Assembly (NCBI GenBank): GCA_027604185.1 | Contig: JADGKB010000018.1 | Coordinates: 103,497-167,496 of the forward strand | DNA: 64,000 nucleotides | Source: Boothiomyces macroporosus | Taxonomy: Eukaryota; Chytridiomycota; Chytridiomycetes; Rhizophydiales; Terramycetaceae | Reading direction: 5' to 3' | Shown: in pieces, positions 43,799 through 54,431 of the stretch | How positions within the stretch are numbered: position 1 is the stretch's first letter | Layout: each line of letters starts with the position of its first letter | Translations under genes and position numbers: made by a program | The notes under the pieces: model-generated | Database searches by the model: none | What the model saw: only the letters and a program-made list of their open reading frames with translations | What the model was told of the DNA's origin: nothing

Positions 43799-45073
43799 AT
43801 GGAAAGAGAAACCAAGAATATTTCGGACGTACAGATTGATTCAGGAAAAGTTAATGGGAGCACATTGGAACTTGCGGATGCCAGTACTTGCTGGAAGGAT
43901 GGTATTACAGTAACCGACCAACAGCACAGTGCAGATATTATGGAAGAACAGGATTACACAAATCCAATTACTTGTCCTGTTCCTCCAATTACCTGTCCTG
44001 CTTCTCCAATTACCTGTCCTACTCCTCCAGTTATTCGTCCTGCTCCTCCAATCCCTCCTCTGATTAATGATCTTAACAAGGTAACAATGTCACAATTTCG
44101 CACTTTCCGAAAAGATACTATCTCTGGGTTTTACGATTTATTGTTTCCAAAGTCTGGTAAACCAAAAAAAGTCTTGATGATCAAGGCACCGGAATTCTCT
44201 GGGAAATCTGTGATTGGACATCTGTTAGTTGAGCGATTGCTGGAAAATAGAAGTCGCTCTGTTGTTTATTTACGATGTTACCGCTTGGAGGAGAATGAAA
44301 GTGTTGCCTCACTGGTTTTCAAGACAACGGGCAGACGATTGACGGAGGTCTTGGAAATGAAAGATTGCGTTCTAGTGATGGATGAAGCTGAATGTTCATA
44401 CAAGGACGATTACTTTTGGAAAACCATAGTCCAAGAATCTTTAAAGGATGATGTATATCCTGGATTGCGATTGGTTTTCTTGTCATCTACCGGGTACTGT
44501 GAACGCTTCCAGATCAATATTATGCATGATCTTCCCATTGATCTTCCTCCACAAAATATCTTTGGTCTTGAAACTACTCCCGGTCTATATTTGAAATACA
44601 AAGAATTTGAAGAAATGGTAGCTGGGACAATTTTTGAAAGAGCAAAGGATATTATTTATTTGGTTTGCTCGAACCATATTGTAGTGGCTATTAGAGTTCT
44701 TGATTTCCTGTATGACGCTTTCAAAAATTATCCTAGCACTTCACTACAAGAGATACAGTCTGCTTTGTACAGCAAAAATTTGCTTAATTATATGGGCAGT
44801 TGGTTGGCAGCCAGTAAATCGTGCCTTTCCATGGTTTTTTCCGTACAAAATCTTGACAAGAGCACTAGATTAAGAATCAAATCAACATTTCATAAGGTTG
44901 CATATGGTGCAGTCGTTAATCTGAAAGACGACTCTTTGAATGAGGAATGTAGAAATGATGCCAAATGGCTAGTCAAGAATGGATTTCTCTATGAAAATAA
45001 TGAAGGCGAACTGCAATTTCCTTCACAGATGCATCTGAAAGTATGGCTGAATTCTACTCGCGAAGAAGAGTGA
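43799..45073 (+). CDS. P-loop NTPase-like protein with Pro-rich N-terminus
   Basis: A 424-residue intronless protein. Residues about 60-95 carry a repeated ITCP-x-PP motif (three near copies). A P-loop-like segment, VLMIKAPEFSGKSVIGHLLV, follows at about 125-150, in which the first Gly of Walker A is Ala (A-x4-GKS). CVLVMDEAECSY fits Walker B. The layout recalls the NTPase domains of Crinkler-like and STAND-type proteins abundant in some early-diverging fungi, but I do not see a definite family signature and no N-terminal LxLFLAK-type domain. Function unknown; an ATPase or degenerate nucleotide-binding protein is inferred. Confidence 0.6.
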   Translation: MERETKNISDVQIDSGKVNGSTLELADASTCWKDGITVTDQQHSADIMEEQDYTNPITCPVPPITCPASPITCPTPPVIRPAPPIPPLINDLNKVTMSQFRTFRKDTISGFYDLLFPKSGKPKKVLMIKAPEFSGKSVIGHLLVERLLENRSRSVVYLRCYRLEENESVASLVFKTTGRRLTEVLEMKDCVLVMDEAECSYKDDYFWKTIVQESLKDDVYPGLRLVFLSSTGYCERFQINIMHDLPIDLPPQNIFGLETTPGLYLKYKEFEEMVAGTIFERAKDIIYLVCSNHIVVAIRVLDFLYDAFKNYPSTSLQEIQSALYSKNLLNYMGSWLAASKSCLSMVFSVQNLDKSTRLRIKSTFHKVAYGAVVNLKDDSLNEECRNDAKWLVKNGFLYENNEGELQFPSQMHLKVWLNSTREEE

Positions 45074-45197
45074 ACAAAAAAGTATTTGCTTCCATGATGA
45101 TGAATTTTAACAAAGTTTGTGGGTATTTGAGAGATGGTACTTGAGCAATTTGGGTAATAGTGCAACCCACTCTATTGAATTGAGAAGCACTCCAAGT

Positions 45198-46352
45198 TTA
45201 TTGGATATCATAAGCTATAACATCATAAAGATCATGCAAGATCAACGAAAACGTTTCTACCATTTCAACAGTGTATTTGACTGGTGTATTTAATCCTGGA
45301 ATATTAGAAGGTATCCCAGCATGATAACCGTCAAGAATAGCTTCAAACAACAAGGTTATATCTGAATCTGTTGTCCCCAAATTAGAGTTTTTCTCACAGT
45401 TGTATCTGACAGACCAAAACAGTGCACCTAGGTCATATCTGGCATCCCCAACTCCACAATCTCCCAAGTCAATCATTCCTGTAACTGTGGGAGCATTTAT
45501 AATAAAGTCATCGACTATGAAGTTAGGAAGCATAGCGTCGCCATGCACTAACACAAGAGGAAAATTGGAACTGTTCTTTTCAAATTCCAATTTGCATTTC
45601 TCCAGCAATTCTTCAGCCAATGTATATTCTTCAGGCGGATTTGCTTCTTGCTTTGTGTTCCAAATCGACTTGAAGTATTCCAGGTGGTGTGAAAGCCATT
45701 CCAAAGAGTTTGAAGCAGCTGTATTTGGATTACAACGAAGCAGTCCTATTTGGGTAGGTAAAGTGGGGTAGGTGTACAAGCTGTAATGAAATGCCGCCAA
45801 CTGCCGTCCAATTATTTTCATTATGGATAATAACTGATCCAACTTGTTTTCCTTGTTTGGTGGAGACGGCATTGCCAAAATAAGTGATCCAGCATCTTTT
45901 CCTCTAAGCATCTCCATAATTTCTATGGTGTATGATAGTGTATTACTTTCATTTGACCCATTTTCATCCTCATTTGCAAATACTCGAGGGATGTTCTCTC
46001 CATAATACAATAATTGTGGGATGCGTACTCGATTTTCAACAGCAAATACTTTGGTATCCTCGGAATACTGCTTTTCTACCTGTGTAAGGGTTTGTAAGGC
46101 TTGTTTCTCCCTTTTCATAGCATTTCTAGAGTAATTGTTTCCATTTGACAGTTTCACAACAAGCGAGATGCCATCCTTTTTTGCTGGTATCGGAAGGGTT
46201 ACAATAAACACTCTGGAATTCAATCCAACCTTGATTTCTCTATATTCAACATTTTTCCACAATTCTTCCACAGAGAGAGTTGGAGCATTTAACAAAGTAG
46301 CGACAGTATTCTTTAAAATCAAAGTTACTTTAGGAGTTAGTGTTAGCGTCAT
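45198..46352 (-). CDS. APH-fold phosphotransferase
   Basis: A 384-residue protein of the aminoglycoside-phosphotransferase/choline-kinase fold. The catalytic loop LVHGDAMLPNFIVDD (HGDxxxxN) and the metal motif MIDLGDCGVGDARYDLG (IDxGD) are intact; the N-lobe has LVVKLSNGNN with the ATP-binding Lys. In eukaryotes such proteins phosphorylate small molecules or proteins; the substrate is not visible. The ATG at 46352 is chosen because TATAAAAG lies 31 bp upstream and the longer frame starts at GTG. No intron. Confidence 0.82.
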   Translation of the reverse strand: MTLTLTPKVTLILKNTVATLLNAPTLSVEELWKNVEYREIKVGLNSRVFIVTLPIPAKKDGISLVVKLSNGNNYSRNAMKREKQALQTLTQVEKQYSEDTKVFAVENRVRIPQLLYYGENIPRVFANEDENGSNESNTLSYTIEIMEMLRGKDAGSLILAMPSPPNKENKLDQLLSIMKIIGRQLAAFHYSLYTYPTLPTQIGLLRCNPNTAASNSLEWLSHHLEYFKSIWNTKQEANPPEEYTLAEELLEKCKLEFEKNSSNFPLVLVHGDAMLPNFIVDDFIINAPTVTGMIDLGDCGVGDARYDLGALFWSVRYNCEKNSNLGTTDSDITLLFEAILDGYHAGIPSNIPGLNTPVKYTVEMVETFSLILHDLYDVIAYDIQ

Positions 46353-47118
46353 TCCAGTTTGAGAAGGTAATAGGTCTTTTATATCCAATAATATAGCCAC
46401 AAAGTACAGAATGAGTCACCAGTTTGGGAAGGCAGAAGAAAATTTATTACTGTTTCCGGCTGGTAGACCATTCAATTCTTTCTAATTGCACTCTTCACCG
46501 ATTTTATCGTTAGAATATTATCTTTGAAGAGACAGATTTATTTTTGGGATGATCACATTTTGAGCTTTTTGAATTCTTGCTATTTTGATTCCTAGATATC
46601 CCTGTATGACTAAAGATCAGGTGCAAATCTTTAGCAAAGTGTAACAGCGAGATTATGAATCAATTTGGCGTTACGTTTTCCTTGGAATAAATACTTGAGC
46701 TATTTACAAAGATAAATTGGAATGATTTTTACTTTGAATATTGTAGCATTGAGTCTACAATATAAAAGACAGATTGGATTTTATTATTCTTTTGTAATAT
46801 TAGAGCCAGTTCTTTATTGGCCAATTTAATGTTGATCCCTATGAATGGTCACAATCTGACGCGTCTTTTGAGGATTTAGATAGTTGCAATTGAGGCTCTC
46901 TTGGATTATAGAATAACCGAAAGGAGAGTATAGCTAGAGACTGTTTTAATTGAGGTTTTTATCAGATGGGCTGTTAAAGTTTTGGATTGACTCCCATTTC
47001 ACATCTTTCATTTAGTTGACATTCTTAATCCACTGTAAATGATACAGATATTGATGGTTATTTGGAAATAGTGAAAAGTCTAATATGTGTCATTTTTCAT
47101 AGTCAAGGTTTTCAAAAA
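46353..47118. other. Gene-free region with a short inverted repeat
   Basis: About 765 bp of very AT-rich DNA between the APH-fold gene and 7TM gene E. A minus-strand TATAAAAG (46376-46383) serves the APH gene. A perfect 9-bp inverted repeat, ATATTGTAG / CTACAATAT with an 8-nt loop, lies at 46738-46763 and runs into TATAAAAG. No gene is supported. Confidence 0.45.
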
Positions 47119-48635
47119 ATGTACGTAATACTCCTATTACCTCAATACCAGTCATTAATATTCGAATCAGTCTGGAAATATGGAGAATGCAATGGACCCC
47201 CTAATTCCATGTCAATATATGATGAAAACATAGTTTATAATGTGTTGTATAATTTCGCATCCAATGACTACATTTTACCAGTGTGTGGCTCCAATCCAAT
47301 CAAGATTTATTCAGGTTGTTGCGGGTCATCTCTTGATTTATCATCGTCATTAGGTTATCAGAGCTGGAGTGAGTCTCCTATCGACACTGCTGATTTAGCA
47401 CACGCACCGCGCTCAGCAATATCGAAATCATATTGTGCTTTGTACCCTATTGAACCGAATTCTCTGCAAAACTACACCACAATTATGGCCCTTGCGGATG
47501 GAAGCTGTACTATAAATGGAATTAGATGCTTTTCGAATCAGACGATTGGCATTTATGACAACCACAACTGTACAGGCAAAGTCTCACATTCGATATTACA
47601 AAGCCCACAGATTTTGGAAACTACAGTATATGGAAATATCACGGGCAAAATGCTATCAATATGGAATGGAAGTGTTGTTTATACATGGGTTGCTTATTCT
47701 CCGGAAGTAATCGAAGTACCAAGTGAGTACAGTCATTTGATACCGATTGAATATCTAGCTTTTAGCTCTATAGGCCTAGCGGCAATTTTATCACTGGTAA
47801 AAACCGGATATATAGCCACTTCATACATTCAAAGCAAAAGTAAATTAGCGTTATATCAATCATTCAACTCCGCATTGTGGTTCATATGGATAATATTGTG
47901 CTACTTTTACTACATTACTATATTTGCTACAAACGACGGATGGATGATTCTTTCTCAATTCCAGAACTTTGTGTTCAACTTGGCGACCTACATGACCTCT
48001 GCTGGAACTCTGATGTTTTTCTTGGAAATTAAAAGAAAGTCAGAGTATTACAAGTATGGTCTTGGCGGCCTGTTGCTCTATCAAATTATATTTGCAGGAA
48101 GTAATTACATTGCATTCTTTAAATTTTATCCTTCTACCACAGTGTATGTGTCTTACTGGGCGTATCTGAATCCAGTTTGGGTAAGTCGGCATTAAACTAG
48201 ATTATTTCAGTGTATCTGTTTGACACTATGCCGCAAATCATTCTGGTATGCGATCTTATCCACCACGAACAATTAAAAAAGAAAACCAATTCATTTGCAG
48301 TAGAATGCAGGATGTTTCTAAGAGAGCACAAAGTATATTTATCTCTCGTAGTCATGCATATATGCAATATGATTTCTTTTTTTATCACAATGTATGTAAC
48401 CTCCTACTCGGATATCTTGGGTAATGACAGAGCAGCCCTGGCAATGTGCGGCCCAGTTACTCTAGTCGATGCATTGCATTCGATACTAAACACATCAATC
48501 CTGGCTGAACTAAAGCTGATTCTGGCTTCAAAGATAAACAAAACCAAAGTGCCGTCGATTGTCGACCGAGTGAAAGGACGAGCAAGAGCGAGCACTATTC
48601 AGCGAAAACCTAGTGCAATGGAAAATAAATCTTAA
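47119..48635 (+). CDS. 7TM protein E, Cys-rich ectodomain family (signal-peptide subgroup)
   Basis: A 498-residue protein, first of three tandem copies E-F-G. A short hydrophobic leader (MYVILLLPQYQS) precedes LIFESVWKYGECNGPPNSM. The ectodomain has PVCGSNPIK, SGCCGSSLDLS, YCALYP, CTINGIRC and TWVAYSPEVIEVP. Seven helices begin at about residue 210; helix 5 holds FDTMPQIILV, and LGNDRAALAMCGP precedes helix 7, then LAELKLILASK. One phase-0 20-nt intron, 48181-48200, lies just before helix 5 (NPVW / IISVYLFD) and is at the same codon in F and G. Proposed secreted N-terminus outside, basic C-terminus inside. Confidence 0.8.
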
Positions 48636-48695
48636 TACTATCCCATTAGAATATCAACAAAGTTGATTGAAATTTGTCTGCAAACTAAAGTTGGG

Positions 48696-50295
48696 ATGAC
48701 GTTTCGTAATTTTTGCCTAATGTATGTCCTTGTGTTGACTCGTTCTATATATGCCCTAATGTTTGAATCTGTATGGAAAAGTGGAGAGTGCCAAGGTCCT
48801 CCAACTTCCATGTCCATCTACGACGAGACGGTGGTAGCCAACTATCTTTACACCTTTGCGTCAAACGATTATATTTTACCAATGTGCGGGAGTAATCCAG
48901 TAAAAATATACTCTGGATGTTGCGGAGCATCATTAGATTTAGGTTTGACGATGGGATACCAAAGTTGGAGCGAGCAACCAGTGGATACAACTACAATTGC
49001 AAACGCACCAAAAAGCTCCAATAATCATTATTACTGTGCTTTATATCCGCACAGTAGTTTTTCTCTGTTTAACTATACATCGATATATGCGCTAGCAGAT
49101 GGAGAATGCACAATTAATGGAATAAAGTGCTACCCTAATGGTACTGTGCAGATATACGAGCAATTGGAGTGTCAAGGTAGCTATATTACATCAAATCTCA
49201 ACAATTCTCAACTAATATCCTCTACTTTGCTTGGAAATATTACAGGGGAGCACATCAAAATTACAGATGGGACAGTTGCATTTACGTGGGTAACATACTC
49301 ACCAGAGATTATTGAATACACAGAGTGCTTTGCAGTATGGTTGCCAATAGAATACGCCGCTTATGCTTTGATGAGCGTTGCATCGCTGTTATCCTTGATC
49401 AGAACAGTGTACTTTTCAATCCAATATACAAAGCACAAACGCAATTTGGATCTTTACAGGGCAGTAAACACTGGACTATGGTTCCTGTGGGTGGTGTTCA
49501 ATTTTCTTTATTATACCGTGATGTTTAGTACAAACGAAGGCTGGATGATTCTCGCACAACTGCTTTATTTTGTATTCAATGCAGCAACATACATGACAGC
49601 TGCTGGCACACTCATGTTCTTTTTGGAAATTCAAAGAAAGGAAAAGCACTATACTTTAGGGTTGGTGATGTTATTCGCATACCAACTTGTCACGGGAGGG
49701 AGCAACTACTTGGCTTATTTCAAGTGGGTAGACGTTACATCGTTATTTTTTGATTATTGGGCGTATTTGAATCCAGTTTGGGTACGTGTTCCTAATTTAG
49801 ATTGTTTCTGTGTATTTGTTTGATACCTTTCCCCAGCTGATTTTGGTATACAACTTGATTAGGGCTCGAAGACGTGGGCAAACAACATTGTTCCAGGAAT
49901 TTATGATCTTTTTAAACCAAAACTATATCTACTCAACCTTGGTATTCCTCCATTTTTGCAACATGGTTTGCTTTTACACAATAATGTACTTGACCTCATA
50001 TTCGGAATTATTAGGAAACGACAGGGTGTACTTGGCAATGTGCGGTCCGTTAACCATGGTTGACACGCTCCACTCTATCTTGAATTCATCAATCTTGTCG
50101 GAATTGAAGCTAATACTAGAAGCAAAAATCAAAAAGAGGCAGGTTCCGTCACTGAAGGAACGGTTTGATAAATTCTTTAGCAAAGATAGTCGATCCTCCG
50201 TTACCGCTCTCCAAGATACAATCCACACAAGCGCAGCAACCAAAAAAATTAACCATGACGTGTCTGTAAGCAGGCCAACAGTAATAAACAACTAG
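48696..50295 (+). CDS. 7TM protein F, Cys-rich ectodomain family (signal-peptide subgroup)
   Basis: A 526-residue tandem relative of E and G. The leader MTFRNFCLMYVLVLTRSIYA is a good signal peptide; an internal ATG at 48720 aligns with the starts of E and G and would remove eight residues. The ectodomain marks are FESVWKSGECQGPP, PMCGSNPVK, SGCCGASLDLG, YCALYP and CTINGIKC. Helix 5 has FDTFPQLILV; LGNDRVYLAMCGP precedes helix 7. A 19-nt intron at 49782-49800 occupies the shared site. The TGACGT at 48697 overlaps the first ATG. It starts 60 bp after the stop of E. Confidence 0.8.
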
Positions 50296-50355
50296 GATAT
50301 ATACTTTTTTAGTTATAATTTACCCAAATGCAAGACCAAATGATTTTCTTGTGAG

Positions 50356-50361
50356 TGACGT
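50356..50361 (+). promoter_or_regulatory. TGACGT element before 7TM gene G
   Basis: TGACGTTG starts 19 bp before the ATG at 50375, in the 79-bp gap between genes F and G. Confidence 0.35.
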
Positions 50362-50374
50362 TGACACTTTTCTT

Positions 50375-51929
50375 ATGTTTACTCTAATTCTAATACCAGC
50401 ACATGCATCTCTTACTTTTGAATCTGTATGGAAAACAGGAGAATGCGGAGGACCTCCGTTGTCAATGTCAATCTACGATGAGAATATCGTTGATAATGTT
50501 TTACTAGCAGTTGCTTCGAACGACTACATTCTACCTGTATGCGGATCCAATCCAATCAAAGTGTACACAGGATGCTGCGGATTTTCACTGGATTTAGATC
50601 TGACTCTGGGTTACTCTAGCTGGAGTGAGCAGCCAATTGAATCTCCAGATTTGATAAACGCTCCAAAGAGCGCAAATGCCAATTACTATTGCGCACTATA
50701 TACAAACAGCATTACTTCATTGTACAATTATTCATCTATATATGCATTAGCGAATGGTCAGTGTACGATAAATAGCATGCGCTGCCAACCAAATGGAACC
50801 ATAACCATATATGAAAATTTTGGGTGCTCTGGAAACCATTTCACCACTGTACTAGGTCAAGCCGCGAACTATGAATCTTCAATAGTGGGCAATTTTACTG
50901 GCGAATTCATAAAGATTCTTGATGGAACAGTGACTTATAGTTGGGTTGCCTATTCGCCAGAGAATATAGAAGTTACGAGCACATATGCATACATGATTCC
51001 ATTCGAGTACATTGCTTACACCCTAATATTCCTGGCTTTCTTGTTCTCATTCATTCGAGCAGTCTATTTCACAATCTTGTACATTAAATTCAAGAAACCA
51101 GCAGACCTGTACAAATCCATCAACACAACACTATGGTTCATATGGGTAATCTTGTGCTACTTGTACTACACGGTGGTTTTTACATCGAATCAAGGCTGGA
51201 TGATTCTGGGACAATTCCAACAGTTTGTATTCAATGCGGCAACTTATATGACTGCAGCAGGCACACTGCTGTTCTTTCTAGAAATCCAAAGAAAAGAAAA
51301 GTATTACAGTTTGGGGTTGACTATTTTGTTTATTTACCAGATAATCTTTGGCGGAAGCAATTACCTGGCTTATCTAAGGTTCTATCCCGAAACAACTGTA
51401 TTTTTTGCTTATTGGTCCTACTTGAACCCTGTTTGGGTATTTTATGTTAATCTAGATTATATCTGTCTATTTATTTGATACAATACCACAGATTATCCTT
51501 GTTCATAATCTGGTGCAGTCTAGAAAAGGCGCAACATCCTTTTTTAAAGAGTTTACATGTTTTCTTGGGGAAAACAAGGTTTACACCACACTAGTAGTGT
51601 TACATTTTTGTAACATGATTTGCTTCTATGTGATCATGTACCTTACTTCTTATACTGATATTCTCGGAAGCGATCGCGTAGCTTTGGCGATGTGTGGACC
51701 GCTGACTATGGTTGACATTTTGCACTCTATACTGAATTCAACGATTCTTGCGGAATTGAGAATGATTCTGCAGGCGAGGATAAAGAAAATCAAAGTCCCT
51801 TCACTAAGCCAGAGGATTTATCTGTTGTTCCAAAGACAGAAATCTTCAAGCACGTCGCAACAAATATCAATCAACCGCTCGCTATCTCAGACCAAGAAGG
51901 TTGATCAATCCATAAGCCGCCCATTTTAA
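50375..51929 (+). CDS. 7TM protein G, Cys-rich ectodomain family (signal-peptide subgroup)
   Basis: A 511-residue third tandem copy. The leader MFTLILIPAHASL leads into TFESVWKTGECGGPP. The ectodomain has PVCGSNPIK, TGCCGFSLDLD, YCALYT and CTINSMRC. Helix 5 has FDTIPQIILV and LGSDRVALAMCGPLT precedes helix 7, followed by LAELRMILQARIK. The 19-nt intron at 51437-51455 is at the same codon as in E and F. The C-terminal tail is Ser/Gln-rich with possible phosphorylation sites. The stop TAA lies inside AATAAA. The gene is convergent with uL15. Confidence 0.8.
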
Positions 51930-51978
51930 TAAAGCTTTTTTCTTTAGGATACTAATGATATGGTTTATTCAAAAAGAA

Positions 51979-52447
51979 TTAAGCAATCAATTCTACACGA
52001 CCACCAGCAGCAAGAATCTTTTCTTCAGCAAGTTTGGAAACAAATCTGGCTTTGACGATGAGTGGAATTTGTGGGAGCTTTCCTTTTCCTAAAACTTTAG
52101 TGAATCCATGTGCCAAAGTGTCAATAACAGGAACTAAACCTTCAGGGTTTTGTTCAGCCTTCTTTCTTTGTTCTTCAGAAACCAAATCCCAAATCTTTTC
52201 AATATTTAAAACGTTGTTGTGGAATTGGTTCATGGTTTTGTGGAAATAACGCATACCAACTTTACCAAAGTAACCTGGATGGTACATGTCAAAGTTGATT
52301 CTGTGGTGGTGTTGACCACCAGCTAAACCTCTACCTCCCGGATGTTTTCTGTGTTTACCTACACGACCATGACCTGCGGATACATGACCTCTCTTTTTTC
52401 TGTTCTTTGACAAATGAGTTGGCTATTGTTATTTCATCATTTACCAT
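51979..52447 (-). CDS. 60S ribosomal protein uL15 (L27a/L28)
   Basis: A 148-residue large-subunit protein. The first exon contains only the ATG (52445-52447); a 22-nt intron at 52423-52444 follows, then [20 protein letters not shown] and [20 protein letters not shown]. Splicing restores the conserved MPT start and the exact family length. AATAAA is 13 nt after the stop. Codon bias is strong, as expected for ribosomal genes. Confidence 0.96.
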
Positions 52448-52840
52448 TTTGAATGTAAAGAAATTTCCTCTTTTTTTGCAATGTACATTTTTTACATGCG
52501 CCACATGAGTTATTTTTTTGATTGGATGAAATTAAATTCTCCATCCATTGCTTGAATTGGAACGCGATTAGCTAAAGGTTTTGAAATTAAATAGTGTTGT
52601 TGATATTTCCCTTATTAAATTGCTGCTGATTAATTCTTTTCTGAATATTTGGTTATTGCAGTTGGATCTGATAGTAAACTAGAATAATAGTGTACGAGAA
52701 TCAAGAATTTCTGCCAAAGAGAATTCAACTTTAGAGAAATAATTCAACTTTATAGAACCAACTTTGGAGAAATAATTCAACTTTTGAGAATCAGAAATAA
52801 TTCAACTCTTGAGAATCAACTTTTTCGGACAAATCTCCAA
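52448..52840. other. Intergenic region with imperfect short repeats
   Basis: Between uL15 and the AlkD-like gene. From about 52723 to 52825 there are four imperfect copies of a block around AATTCAACTTT followed by AGAGAAAT or similar. No gene is supported. The repeats lie in the presumed promoter or leader of the AlkD-like gene. Confidence 0.5.
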
Positions 52841-53645
52841 ATGACTAAACGAGTAAAACTTGGCAATGTGTTTGACGCCTTACAAGCTCTGGAAGATCCA
52901 AAATACAACGCATGGAGATTCTTTAAACCCGTGTACACCCATCCTTCCTCCATGTTTGTTGGGATCAGAGTACCACAGAGCCGCCAAGTAGTAAAAGAAG
53001 TAGAATGCAGCGAAAAAGACATGATTGAACTGATTAAATCAAACAAGCATGAATACAGAAGAACCGGACTTTTCTACCTGAATGAAATCTACAAGAATGG
53101 GGATAAACAGAGAGCAATTGACCTTTACTTGGAATTAATTGAGCATGTAAATAACTGGGATTTAGTGGATGGCTCAGTCGTTGTTCCAGGAAGATGGCTC
53201 ATGGAGAATTACACTCCCAAAGAAGGTCATCAGATTTAACCCAGGCTTGATTAAAGAATACAATTCAGACAAGCATTTAGAGTTGATCAAAGAGCTTCCT
53301 GAATGGTACCAAAAGCTACTAAAATCTAAAGACCTCTGGGAGATGCGTATATCTATTGTCTTGTTACTCTCCTGCAAAGAGCACCCAGACTTTTGCTTTA
53401 ACATCTTGAATTATTGCTCAGCAAGGAAAGAGATTTACTTGTACGGAAAGGAATTCAATGACCATGACTTGATTCATAAGGCCATAGGATGGTTGATTAG
53501 GGACACGGGCAAGACAAACAAAACAAAGATGCTCCGGTTTCTCGATTTGTTTGCCATGCATCTCCATCCAACAACCATCTCTTATTCTACCGAACATTTG
53601 AATCCTTCTCAAAAGCAGAAATACAAAAAAATGGCTAAAAAGTAA
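52841..53645 (+). CDS. AlkD-like DNA alkylation repair HEAT-repeat protein
   Basis: A 261-residue all-helical protein of the AlkC/AlkD DNA glycosylase family, which removes positively charged alkylated bases. It shows the family core NWDLVDGS and SKDLWEMRISIVLLL (W-x-x-R-I-(A/S)-(I/V)), and a C-terminal ILNYCSARKEIYLYGKEFND followed by KAIGWLIRD. One 19-nt intron, 53226-53244 (donor GTCATC), joins TPKEG to LIKEYNSDK. The ATG at 52841 is the first in-frame ATG; the longer frame begins with TTG. Catalytic competence cannot be judged. Confidence 0.85.
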
Positions 53646-53702
53646 AACCTCCATTCTAATCCAGTAAAACAAAATCCAATAATATATCACAATATATTAA
53701 GT

Positions 53703-53902
53703 TTAAGCTGATCTTTCGGCCAAAGCAGCAAAAGTACCTCTGAGGTTAATAGCAGTTACCTTGCAGCATATCTTTGGTTTCTACGGAACTTTGGGCAAAC
53801 ACCCTTTAAGGATACATGTACTTGCTTCTTTTGCTTTTTGATTCCGTTACGGTGAGCTTTTTTGTTTTGGTTGTGGTTGGTATGGTTCTTTGACTTGGCC
53901 AT
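53703..53902 (-). CDS. 60S ribosomal protein eL29
   Basis: A 59-residue basic protein: [20 protein letters not shown], then a Lys/Gln-rich stretch, then [19 protein letters not shown], with one 20-nt intron at 53740-53759 between AAR and [11 protein letters not shown]. The start and the KNHTNHNQ motif are diagnostic of eL29, a eukaryote-specific 60S protein near the exit tunnel region. It was too short for a simple ORF scan. A CACGTG box lies about 80 bp upstream. Confidence 0.93.
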
Positions 53903-53983
53903 TGTAAAAGTAAAAATTAGGTTTTGATTTTTTTTGATTTTGTTTTTTCAATTCAACCAGAGCCAATTAAATTCTCCGATGGT

Positions 53984-53989
53984 CACGTG
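53984..53989. promoter_or_regulatory. CACGTG E-box upstream of eL29
   Basis: TCACGTGATT context between the eL29 start and the small + strand ORF at 54133. A CCAAT pentamer (AGCCAATTAA) lies about 20 bp closer to eL29. Confidence 0.4.
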
Positions 53990-54132
53990 ATTAAATAACC
54001 TTAATTACATTTCAACTTGTAATATAAATACTATACTATGTTATCTTTGTTATTTCTTTTGTTTTTGTATGTGTGTATTTCATATCCATAAAAAGAAACA
54101 GTTATACATTTTTCCATAATTTTTACTTTTTG

Positions 54133-54309
54133 ATGGAGCACTTATCCATAGAAGTACCAGAAACAAATTTCCTAAGCAAAAACAATTTCAGAGACTCACA
54201 TACGTTTACGCAAGTCGTCTACAGGCTCAACACAATTCCTGAACCTCAATCAGCAACGACTGACTTGGACATACAGAATAAAGTGTTGGAATTATTCAAC
54301 TGTAAATAA
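54133..54309 (+). CDS. Small protein of unknown function
   Basis: A 58-residue ORF (MEHLSIEVPETNFLSKNNFR, then mixed polar sequence, ending LFNCK). Support: a TATAAATA at 54023-54030 upstream, and a TAA stop that directly abuts AATAAA, the standard end structure of genes here. No family is recognised. A competing short ORF begins at an ATG at 54038. Confidence 0.45.
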   Translation: MEHLSIEVPETNFLSKNNFRDSHTFTQVVYRLNTIPEPQSATTDLDIQNKVLELFNCK

Positions 54310-54382
54310 ATTGGAAATATGATATGATAGTATTGTCTTTTTTTTAAACTTTTTGTGTAAACTTAAGTTAATTTTACAAAAA

Positions 54383-54398
54383 TATAAATAGTACGTCA
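54383..54398 (+). promoter_or_regulatory. TATA box and inverted TGACGT element of 7TM gene H
   Basis: TATAAATA at 54383-54390 is followed directly by ACGTCA at 54393-54398 (TGACGT on the other strand). The ATG is at 54432. Confidence 0.4.
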
Positions 54399-54431
54399 TT
54401 CTACAACAGTACACAGTATTCTTTTTACAAG

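Noticed and set aside
46738..46763. Perfect 9-bp inverted repeat with 8-nt loop
   Set aside because: It could be a hairpin, but it is short, in AT-rich DNA, and not linked to a nearby gene end or element; no transposon ends or target duplications are seen.
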